In this document: one piece after another, positions 16,901 through 24,204 of the stretch
Position numbering within the stretch: the stretch's first letter is position 1
How the letters are laid out: the number at the start of each line of letters is the position of its first letter
Assembly (NCBI GenBank): GCA_017999075.1
Contig: JAGOBX010000001.1
Coordinates: 1-27,270 of the forward strand
From: Candidatus Babelota bacterium
GTDB taxonomy: Bacteria; JAGOBX01
DNA: 27,270 bases
Direction: 5' to 3'
The notes under the pieces: model-generated
Seen by the model: the letters and a program-made list of their open reading frames with translations, nothing else
The model's database searches: none
Told to the model about the DNA's origin: nothing
Position numbers and translations under genes: made by a program

Positions 16901-18289
16901 ATGTCCTTTCTTAAACCAAAAAAAAATAATCCGGCAATTGTTTTAAAAAAAAATATGATTGTCGAATGTGAAATTCTCAGAACCGGATATAGCTGCGAAG
17001 GAATTTCTCAAATAGGCGGATTTATAGTTTTTATTGAAGACACTCTTCCCGGAGAAAAAGTTTTAGTAAAAATAATTAAAATCACAAAAAAATATGCGAT
17101 CGGAAAATTATTGGAAATCATAGATAAATCCCCGCATAGAATAAATCCGGAATGTGATAACAGTCAATGCGGCGGGTGTCAATTGATTTTCGCAGACTAT
17201 GATTTTCAAATAGAACTTAAAAAAAACATTATATTATCAGCATTTAAACAAAATGCAAAATTAGAAAAGATTCCGTTAATGGATTTTATTAAAGCAGACA
17301 ATAAAAAACATTACAGAAACAAAGTTGTACTGCCTATAACCATGGTTAACGATAAAATTGAAATAGGGTTTTACGCACAGCGAAGTCACAGAGTCGTAAA
17401 CATAGATGATTGTTTCCTGCATCCTGAAATAACTCCTGAAATAATAAATATTGTTAAAAATTTTATATCAAAAAACAAAATAAAGATTTATAATGAAAAT
17501 ACTGGAACAGGATTAATGAGAAGTTTAATGATACGAACAAACGAGTCGTCCAGTGAAATAATGATAGTTTTTGTAATTAACGGTGATACGCTGCCTGGGC
17601 AATCAGATATTATTTCCAACATAACTTCAAAAATTCCATGTGTAAAATCAATAATATTATGTAAAAATAAAAATCGCGGAAATGTAGTTATGTCGGGAAT
17701 TTTTGAAACTATTTATGGGAAAAATACTATAACGGCGAAGCTATGCGGTTATAATTTTTTAATTTGTCCTGATTCTTTTTTTCAAATTAATTTTGAACAA
17801 ACAGAAAAATTATATAACCATATATTTTCATTGGTAAAAAACGAAAAAAATAATAATATCCTGTTTGATATATATTCAGGTGTAAGTTCAATAGGAACGG
17901 CATTATCAGGAATTGTAAAAAAAATTTACTGCCTTGAATCAAATCCTAATGCTTCAGAGCTTGCAGAAAAAATTAAATTTATGAATAAAATCAATAATAT
18001 TCAAAATATTCATGGCGATTCAACTGAATCATTGCTTGCTTTGATTAATTCGTCAATTATTCCCGACATTGTCATATTTGATCCGCCAAGAAAGGGATGC
18101 AGCATAAATGAACTTAAAACAATAGCAGAAAAAAAAATCCCGAAGGTGATATATGTTTCATGCAATCCTTCGACATTAAGCAGAGACGCTAAAATACTTA
18201 TTGATTATGGATACAGATTAAAATCTATTCAGCCTGTTGATATGTTCCCTTATACATATCATGTTGAAACAGTTGCAGAGTTCACCTAA
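16901..18289 (+). CDS. 23S rRNA (uracil-5-)-methyltransferase, RlmD/RumA type
   Basis: 462 residues. An N-terminal TRAM domain (about 15-75) is followed by iron-sulfur cysteines C85, C90 and C93 (CDNSQCGGC) and C171 (DDC), then a SAM-dependent domain with DIYSGVSSIG (323-332), DPPRKGC (394-400) and YVSCNP, whose C421 is the catalytic nucleophile. Enzymes of this family methylate C5 of uridine in 23S rRNA (U1939 for E. coli RlmD, U747 also for RlmCD); the exact target cannot be read from sequence, nor can a tRNA-directed role be fully excluded. The ATG has no ribosome site. The last 15 bases, including the stop, are duplicated in tandem immediately after the gene. Confidence 0.9.
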   Translation: MSFLKPKKNNPAIVLKKNMIVECEILRTGYSCEGISQIGGFIVFIEDTLPGEKVLVKIIKITKKYAIGKLLEIIDKSPHRINPECDNSQCGGCQLIFADYDFQIELKKNIILSAFKQNAKLEKIPLMDFIKADNKKHYRNKVVLPITMVNDKIEIGFYAQRSHRVVNIDDCFLHPEITPEIINIVKNFISKNKIKIYNENTGTGLMRSLMIRTNESSSEIMIVFVINGDTLPGQSDIISNITSKIPCVKSIILCKNKNRGNVVMSGIFETIYGKNTITAKLCGYNFLICPDSFFQINFEQTEKLYNHIFSLVKNEKNNNILFDIYSGVSSIGTALSGIVKKIYCLESNPNASELAEKIKFMNKINNIQNIHGDSTESLLALINSSIIPDIVIFDPPRKGCSINELKTIAEKKIPKVIYVSCNPSTLSRDAKILIDYGYRLKSIQPVDMFPYTYHVETVAEFT

Positions 18290-18304
18290 GCAGAGTTCAC
18301 CTAA
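18275..18304. repeat. Exact 15-bp tandem duplication spanning the methyltransferase stop codon
   Basis: GCAGAGTTCACCTAA occurs at 18275-18289 (the last four codons plus TAA) and again, immediately and without change, at 18290-18304. The second copy runs into the left arm of an inverted repeat. Confidence 0.9.
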
Positions 18305-18384
18305 ACTCCCGATTTTTCTATAACTATATTAAGAAAATTCTGAAAATACTGTTGTTTTATGCAAATGAAATACGGGAGTTTAGG
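18300..18384. repeat. Perfect 12-bp inverted repeat around a 61-nt AT-rich core
   Basis: CCTAAACTCCCG at 18300-18311 is the exact reverse complement of CGGGAGTTTAGG at 18373-18384. Pairing may extend inward by four bases after a one-base bulge. The right arm overlaps a tandem 8-bp repeat, GGAGTTTA, at 18375-18382 and 18383-18390. The unit lies between two convergent genes and could be a small non-autonomous element, a hairpin RNA or a weak two-way terminator. No open frame lies in the core. Confidence 0.8.
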
Positions 18385-18450
18385 AGTTTACTATTTAATA
18401 AAACCTCATTTTTTTTAAATAACATCTTTTAATTTTATTTTTCCATAAAT

Positions 18451-19905
18451 TCAAATCTGAAAATTTTCTTTTAAAAAAGGATTCCTTGCAGCATTTGTTT
18501 CATCAAGTCTTCTTACAGGCGCATTTACAGGCGCATTTTTTAATAAATCAGGATTAGTCCTGCATTCTTCTGCGATTTTTATCATTGTATCTATAAAAGC
18601 ATCAAGAGTTTCTTTTGTCTCAGTTTCTGTAGGTTCTATCATAATAGCTTCATGAACGATCAGCGGAAAATATATTGTAGGAGGATGATATCCGCAGTCA
18701 ATAAGACGTTTAGCAATGTCAAGAGTTTTAACTCCGTATTTTTTCTGGAATTCATTATTTAATACAAATTCATGTTTGCATATTCTGTCAAAAGGAAGGT
18801 TATAATATTTTTTCAATTTTTCTTTAAGATAATTAGCGTTTAGCACAGCAATATCGCTTACCCTGTTTAACCCTTCAATTCCAAGCTGTTTTATGTAAAT
18901 ATATGCTTTAAGCAGGACATTTATGTTGCCAAAATAAGAATGAATTTTTCCTATTGAACACGGATAATTATAATTTAAAAAATATCGTTCTGACTGCTTG
19001 TCATAATCAACTACAGGTACAGGTAAAAATTCCACGAGTTTCCCCACGACTCCTACAGGTCCGGCTCCAGGTCCGCCGCCGCCGTGAGGAGTTGAAAAAC
19101 TTTTGTGCAGGTTTAAATGCATAACATCAAATCCCATATCAGCAGGTTTACATTTGCATAAAATCGCATTCATATTTGCTCCGTCATAATACAGCAACCC
19201 GCCTTTAGAATGCACTATTTCACTGATTTTTAAAATATCAGTTTCAAATAAACCAAGCGTATTTGGATTGGTTAGCATCAATGCAGCAACTTCTTCATCC
19301 ATTTTTTCTGACAAAGAATTCAAGTCAACAAGACCGTTGTCTCCGCTTTTTATCTCAATTATTTCATATCCAAGCAATGCTGCTGTGGCAGGATTAGTTC
19401 CATGCGAACTGTCAGGAACAATTATTTTGGTTCTGTTTTCTTTTTTAAACGAAAAAAATTCTTTTATAATTCTTAATCCTGTATATTCGCCATTAGCGCC
19501 TGCAGCAGGCTGGAGAGTAATTCCCTGCATGCCTGTCAATAATTTAAGATATTCCTGGAGTTCATATAATATTTTTAACAACTTATTATTTTTTGACAGT
19601 TCTTCAGGATGAATATTGAAAACTGGATTTGAAGCAAATTTTTCATTAATTTTCGGGTTGTATTTCATTGTGCATGAACCCAGAGGATAAAATCCTGTAT
19701 CAACGCTGTAATTTTTTTGAGACAACTTGACAAAATGTCTTACAACTTCACATTCAGGTTTCCCTGAAAATCTAATATCTTCTTTAGTTTTATATGAAAT
19801 ATCCAGTTCTTTTTCAGACTTATTTTCATTTTTTATGATTTTTCCAAAAATAAGTTCAGGGTTAATATTCCCTGCCAATTTAAAAACAGAATCATTATAA
19901 CTCAT
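18451..19905 (-). CDS. gcvPB: Glycine dehydrogenase (decarboxylating), subunit 2
   Basis: 484 residues, the usual size of the split P-protein beta subunit. It is a PLP enzyme that with GcvPA decarboxylates glycine and passes the aminomethyl group to the H protein. Family marks are YPLGSCTMKYNP (73-84), GANGEYTGL (136-144), SSHGTNPATA (166-175), DGANMNA (241-247) and the PLP lysine in NLHKSFSTPHGGGGPG (K268). GcvPA, GcvT and GcvH are not in the window: both adjacent genes are unrelated, which is unusual since gcvPA normally precedes gcvPB. The start at 19905 has only a weak GGCGG ribosome site but a very good promoter upstream. Confidence 0.95.
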   Translation of the reverse strand: MSYNDSVFKLAGNINPELIFGKIIKNENKSEKELDISYKTKEDIRFSGKPECEVVRHFVKLSQKNYSVDTGFYPLGSCTMKYNPKINEKFASNPVFNIHPEELSKNNKLLKILYELQEYLKLLTGMQGITLQPAAGANGEYTGLRIIKEFFSFKKENRTKIIVPDSSHGTNPATAALLGYEIIEIKSGDNGLVDLNSLSEKMDEEVAALMLTNPNTLGLFETDILKISEIVHSKGGLLYYDGANMNAILCKCKPADMGFDVMHLNLHKSFSTPHGGGGPGAGPVGVVGKLVEFLPVPVVDYDKQSERYFLNYNYPCSIGKIHSYFGNINVLLKAYIYIKQLGIEGLNRVSDIAVLNANYLKEKLKKYYNLPFDRICKHEFVLNNEFQKKYGVKTLDIAKRLIDCGYHPPTIYFPLIVHEAIMIEPTETETKETLDAFIDTMIKIAEECRTNPDLLKNAPVNAPVRRLDETNAARNPFLKENFQI

Positions 19906-19942
19906 TTTATTTTACCGCCGATTATATTAAGTTTTATAATAT

Positions 19943-19971
19943 AGTATAAGTTTCAAAATTGATATAGTCAA
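19943..19971 (-). promoter_or_regulatory. Strong sigma70-type promoter for gcvPB
   Basis: On the minus strand TTGACT (19966-19971) and TATACT (19943-19948) are separated by exactly 17 nt. Ten of twelve consensus positions match. The leader would be about 30 nt. No glycine riboswitch fits in the short leader. Confidence 0.65.
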
Positions 19972-20037
19972 TAAATTTTTTAATTTTATTTTTTTAAAAT
20001 CAAATTACAAAAATTAACTTATTAGACAGCCACCATA

Positions 20038-21627
20038 CTAATTCAATTCAACAATTTTTTTTAACAGCCATATAATTTTTTCAAAATGTTCGGTAGCAAT
20101 CAATAAAACTTTTTTTTCATTATCTTTCAAAGCAGGCTGCAATCCAAGGTATTTATCTCGAAATCTGTTCATCAGGTCGCTTTTATCAGCAGTCATAGAT
20201 TTAAGCATAGCAATATCTTCACTGTTAAAATTAGTAAAAACATCATTTGCAGTAAGTAAAATAGCATCAAGTCCTTCCAAAAAATTTCTTACAAGTTTTT
20301 CCATTTCAGACGAAATTTCAACATTTGTAATATCATTAGTAAATCCTGCTATTGTTTCAAATATAGAACACATCAGATTATGCCTGTGAACGCATTTCAA
20401 ATATTGCTGCGACGTTTCTTTATCAAGATTTTTATTTATAAGTTCTGAAATGTAAAAATCAAGTTCTTTTGTTAATTTTGTTACAACATTGTTTAATGGT
20501 TCTATTTCATATTTTGAAGGAGTGTTTTCAAGTTTATTTCTTATAATTTCCGTATATAAAGGAAGTTTCTGCAAAATATAATATTGTTCTTTTTCTATTA
20601 TTGCTATAGCTGAAACTGTATCATTAAGAATATCACTTTTAACATATTTCAAGGAACTTTCCTGTTCCTGCAAAGTAGCTGGCCATAATTTTTCAAGAAA
20701 TGAAATTACAGGTTTAATAAATATATGCGACAAAAATGTCGTTACAAGACTAAAAAACACTAAAAAATAAGTCATTTGCTGTTCAAGCGGAAAACTGTTT
20801 GTTGAAACAAATAAATGTTTAACAAGAGGAATATTCATTTTTACTTCTATGAAATACAATGGTATAAATATTACAAGTCCTATTATGCAGCTTACTGCAG
20901 GAAACAAAGCGAGCTGTTTAGCCTGACCTTTAAGCCCTAATGCAAGAAAACAATAACGAAGCCCTTCTCCTATAATACTTGCATAAATATAAACTATAGT
21001 GTCATCAGCATCAAATATTCCGACTTTCGCAAATGAAAATATGACAATTAAAAAGGCATCGACTGATTGAATTACAAATGATAAAACAGCGCCTATCAAA
21101 AATGCGAGAAAATATGATTTTTTGGAATATAATATAAGTTCTTTAAACCATTCCATATCTTTCAACGGATTGGCGCTGTCAATCATAAGTTTAATTCCTA
21201 TAAAAATTATGCATAATCCTAAAGCTGCAGCAACAAGATTTATTTTATTTTTAGGTTTATCAAATGCGTATAAAATTCCAGTAATGCCAAGAAGAAACAG
21301 CATTACCTGATTAATATCCATAAAAACAATAACCAACAGTAGTAATGACCCTGCGCCTGCCCAGTTTATTATTGGCAAAGCTCTCTGAACTGAAAGCAAC
21401 CCTGTTGACAACATTCCTATAACAGCATAATTCACTGCTGTAGTACTGATCGTTATTGCTCCGAATATTATACCGAGAAGAGAACCTTTTATGTCGCTGT
21501 CTGTAACTTTTTCAAGAAGGGTTCTGAATTTTCTTGAAGTCATGGTGTACATATTCGTTTGAAGAATTTTTACACCTGTAAGAAATAATCCTAATCCAGC
21601 TAACATTGCTACTAATACTGATATCAC
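20038..21627 (-). CDS. Na/Pi-cotransporter II/PhoU-like membrane protein lacking the QSSS motifs
   Basis: 529 residues. The overall plan is that of bacterial NptA/YjbB-type Na+/phosphate cotransporters: an N-terminal AGLGLFLTGVKILQTNM, two inverted membrane repeats (about 50-150 and 170-300), then a soluble PhoU-like helical domain (about 325-529). In this family each repeat normally carries QSSSATT followed by GANIGTT. Here the first repeat reads ITISTTAV ... NWAGAGS (58-94) and the second QSVDAF ... ASIIGEG (187-222), so the substrate and sodium signature is largely lost. It is probably a relative with a different substrate or a non-transport role. It follows the binding lipoprotein by 27 nt. 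The ribosome site GGAG is 12 bases from the ATG. Confidence 0.75.
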   Translation of the reverse strand: MISVLVAMLAGLGLFLTGVKILQTNMYTMTSRKFRTLLEKVTDSDIKGSLLGIIFGAITISTTAVNYAVIGMLSTGLLSVQRALPIINWAGAGSLLLLVIVFMDINQVMLFLLGITGILYAFDKPKNKINLVAAALGLCIIFIGIKLMIDSANPLKDMEWFKELILYSKKSYFLAFLIGAVLSFVIQSVDAFLIVIFSFAKVGIFDADDTIVYIYASIIGEGLRYCFLALGLKGQAKQLALFPAVSCIIGLVIFIPLYFIEVKMNIPLVKHLFVSTNSFPLEQQMTYFLVFFSLVTTFLSHIFIKPVISFLEKLWPATLQEQESSLKYVKSDILNDTVSAIAIIEKEQYYILQKLPLYTEIIRNKLENTPSKYEIEPLNNVVTKLTKELDFYISELINKNLDKETSQQYLKCVHRHNLMCSIFETIAGFTNDITNVEISSEMEKLVRNFLEGLDAILLTANDVFTNFNSEDIAMLKSMTADKSDLMNRFRDKYLGLQPALKDNEKKVLLIATEHFEKIIWLLKKIVELN

Positions 21628-21654
21628 TATTGCACTCCAAAATATTTATAAATT

Positions 21655-22626
21655 TTATTTTACAATAAAATCTGCTTTTTTAATTATAGATTCAGGAAAT
21701 TTAATATTCTGTTCTTTACAGCTTTTTTCATTAATTCCTAATCTGTATGCTTTATACGGAATAATCATTCCTGTTTTATTGTATTTTCCCTTCAATATAC
21801 TTCCTGCAAGTTTTCCGCTTTGAAGTCCCCAATCATAATAATCAATCCCATATCCTATTGTCGCGCCATTTTTAACTATAGAAGGATCAGTAACAAAAAT
21901 AGGTATATTGAATTCTTTTGCTGTTTTCATAAGCCCAGAAATCCCGGCATAAACAGTGTTGTCAGCAGATACTACAAATGCTCCGATCTTTTTTTGAACC
22001 AATGCCTGCGCAGCATTTGGGATATCATTGATTGAAGTTATGGGAATTTCACATGTTTCAATACCGTATTTAGCGCATATATCTTTAATTTTTTCTGCTG
22101 CAAACTTTGCATTAACTTCAGATGATGTATACGGCAATCCTATTCGCCGGATAGAAGGAACACATTCCCTTAATAATCCCGCAAAAGGTTCCAAGTCAAA
22201 AGGATCATAAAATCCTGCTAAATTATCCGGAGGCGCAGAAACTCCGGCATCTTGAGGGGAAAATGATACTGTAAAAACCACAGGTATTTTTTTTACCATT
22301 TTAGCAGCAGCAACCATACATGGAGTAGTATTTGTAACCAGCAGACTTATATTTTCATTTTCAAAAGATTTTAATATTAAAGGAATATTCGACATATCTC
22401 CTTGAGCTGATTTCTGTATTATGTTAATATTCTGTCCATCAAAAAAACCTGATTCTTTAAGCCCGTCTTTTACTCCTTCAGTAGCAATATTCAATTGTTC
22501 TTCTTCTAATAATTGTATAATTCCTATTTTAGGAATTTCATTTTTCGGAGAACATGAAACCAAAAAAATCAATAAAAATATCGAAACTAAAATAATTATA
22601 CTCGATCTGCAACAATTCAACCGCAT
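21655..22626 (-). CDS. TrpX-type ABC transporter substrate-binding lipoprotein (ABC_sub_bind family)
   Basis: 323 residues with a lipoprotein signal: a hydrophobic stretch then LVSC (C25 would be lipidated). The mature part matches the ABC_sub_bind family (PF04392, TrpX-like): KIGIIQLLEEEQLN, EGVKDGL, LLVTNTTPCMVAA, GLPYTSSEVNA, ADNTVYAG and ATIGYGIDYYDWGLQSGKLA. Such proteins bind amino acids or related ligands outside the cell and usually sit beside a permease and an ATPase (TrpY and TrpZ types). Neither is present here: the neighbours are a secreted protein 48 nt upstream and the Na/Pi-like protein 27 nt downstream. AGGAG precedes the ATG by ten bases. The ligand is unknown. Confidence 0.88.
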   Translation of the reverse strand: MRLNCCRSSIIILVSIFLLIFLVSCSPKNEIPKIGIIQLLEEEQLNIATEGVKDGLKESGFFDGQNINIIQKSAQGDMSNIPLILKSFENENISLLVTNTTPCMVAAAKMVKKIPVVFTVSFSPQDAGVSAPPDNLAGFYDPFDLEPFAGLLRECVPSIRRIGLPYTSSEVNAKFAAEKIKDICAKYGIETCEIPITSINDIPNAAQALVQKKIGAFVVSADNTVYAGISGLMKTAKEFNIPIFVTDPSIVKNGATIGYGIDYYDWGLQSGKLAGSILKGKYNKTGMIIPYKAYRLGINEKSCKEQNIKFPESIIKKADFIVK

Positions 22627-22674
22627 TTTATTTTTTCTCCTGGAGCCGCAAATTTTTATAATAATTGTTTAACA

Positions 22675-23979
22675 TTATGTCTTTAATTTTTTTTGTTTTG
22701 CCGCAGGGAACAAAATGTTATTTAAAATCAATCTGTATCCTGAAGAATTTTTATGCAAACTCAAGTTCGTATGTTCTGCCCCAACTTGATGAGCATAATC
22801 TTCAGGGTCATGACCACCAAGATACGTAACAGTGCCTTTTCCAAATTTTCTATGGAGATACTTTACGCATTTATGACCTATAGTTTTTCCCATTATAATG
22901 CATTCCCGTTTTATTTTATCTTCCCTGAAAGATGTAGTCAATCCGAAAAACCCTTTTATTATCTTATTGTGGTTTTGAGTAAGCATAGCAGGCACCTGAT
23001 CAAATTTAGCTGAAAAATCAAACAATTCAAAAGGCTGATCTTCTATACGTTTTGGAGTATTTACCCAGTTGTAATCTATGTCAGATTTAGGATTAAAATA
23101 TGGGTCGCTTATAACCGTAAAATTTTCAAAAACAAGGCATTTCGTATAATCAATTTTTTTCATAAAATCAGGTTCATACGGAGTGCCGTCGATTTCCTGA
23201 GATATATAATCTACTCCTTCCAGAGAAAGCGATATGTCAAGCGCATCAGGAGCTGAACACATTGCAAACAAAAAACCTCCGTTATTAACATAATTTTTAA
23301 TAATTTTAGATACGGCAGTTTTTTCTTCGCGCACAGAATTAAAACCCTGAGACAAAGCAAATTTCCTGTATTCTGCAACTCTATTTAAATACCACGGCGA
23401 ACTTTGAAAGGAACGGTAAAATTTATCGTATTGCCCGGTAAAGTCCTCATGGTGCAAATGAAGCCAGTCATATTCCGAAAGACCTGATTTTAAAATACTG
23501 TCATCCCATATTTTATCATATGGGACTTCAGCGTATGTAAGAGCTAAAGTTACAGCATCATCCCAGGGATTATTGGTTGAAGGGGCATAAACTGCTATTT
23601 TCGGAGCTTTTTCAAGCTCTATCTTATCCATATTTTCTTCTTGAATAGTTATTTCTATATCATTTAATTTATTATCGTCTATTATTTCATAATATACTCC
23701 GGTAAGTTTAAGTTTTTTTACCGCCGCTTCAGAATAAGGTATTAAAAATGAACCGTCCCTGTAATTTAAAAGCCAGTATATTTTTGAAGAGGAATTTTTT
23801 TCTGAAATCGACCAGTAAGCAACTCCATAAGATTTCAGGTGGTCTGTCTGTTTTTCATCCATAGGTATCAGAATATGCTGGGCAAACAAATTTGATATTG
23901 GTATTAGTAATAATATTATTATACCCAACCGCAGTTTAAAATCAAATAAAGAACCCAATTTCATAAGAAATGTTTCCAT
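22675..23979 (-). CDS. Secreted conserved protein of the family often labelled 'asparagine synthetase B'
   Basis: 434 residues. A signal peptide (hydrophobic LRLGIIILLLIPISNLFAQ) is followed by HILIPMDEKQTDHLKSYGVA, KIAVYAPSTNNPWDDAVTLALTYAEVPYDKIWDD, YDWLHLHHEDFTGQY, GGFLFAMCSAPDALD and GTVTYLGGHDPEDY. I recognise this from memory as a conserved exported family in Bacteroidetes and related groups that databases often call asparagine synthetase B. I see no N-terminal Cys2 glutaminase or ATP-pyrophosphatase loop, so that name is not supported. The Rossmann-like blocks suggest a secreted amidotransferase-like fold or a carbohydrate-related protein; this is only a guess. A second ATG six codons in (MKLGSLF), with GGAA upstream, is as good a start as the first. 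First gene of a three-gene minus-strand run. Confidence 0.7.
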   Translation of the reverse strand: METFLMKLGSLFDFKLRLGIIILLLIPISNLFAQHILIPMDEKQTDHLKSYGVAYWSISEKNSSSKIYWLLNYRDGSFLIPYSEAAVKKLKLTGVYYEIIDDNKLNDIEITIQEENMDKIELEKAPKIAVYAPSTNNPWDDAVTLALTYAEVPYDKIWDDSILKSGLSEYDWLHLHHEDFTGQYDKFYRSFQSSPWYLNRVAEYRKFALSQGFNSVREEKTAVSKIIKNYVNNGGFLFAMCSAPDALDISLSLEGVDYISQEIDGTPYEPDFMKKIDYTKCLVFENFTVISDPYFNPKSDIDYNWVNTPKRIEDQPFELFDFSAKFDQVPAMLTQNHNKIIKGFFGLTTSFREDKIKRECIIMGKTIGHKCVKYLHRKFGKGTVTYLGGHDPEDYAHQVGAEHTNLSLHKNSSGYRLILNNILFPAAKQKKLKT

Positions 23980-24165
23980 TTAAAAAAATATATTCGACCA
24001 AACTATTGATTCATTTTAAAAAATCAAATAAGTTTTTATTTCAAATTTGTATATTGTTTTTATATTTTTTGCAAGTATATATTTTAAATATAATTTTACA
24101 AGATTTTTCTTCTTTTTTCAATGACAGCTTATAACTAAACTCAAAAACAGTATACTATTTTTTCT

Positions 24166-24193
24166 TTGACTTTATAAATATTTTTAGTAATAT
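24166..24193 (+). promoter_or_regulatory. Candidate promoter giving a near-leaderless mRNA
   Basis: TTGACT (24166-24171) and TAATAT (24188-24193), 16 nt apart. Initiation would fall about 24200, only a few bases before the ATG at 24205, which has no ribosome site. The -10 matches four of six. Confidence 0.35.
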
Positions 24194-24204
24194 TTTATGT
24201 AAAA

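Noticed and set aside
21655-22626. Complete ABC importer
   Set aside because: Only the binding lipoprotein is present; no permease or ATPase frame occurs in the window.
22675-23979. Asparagine synthetase B as a literal function
   Set aside because: No catalytic Cys2 or ATP-pyrophosphatase motif is present and the protein has an export signal.
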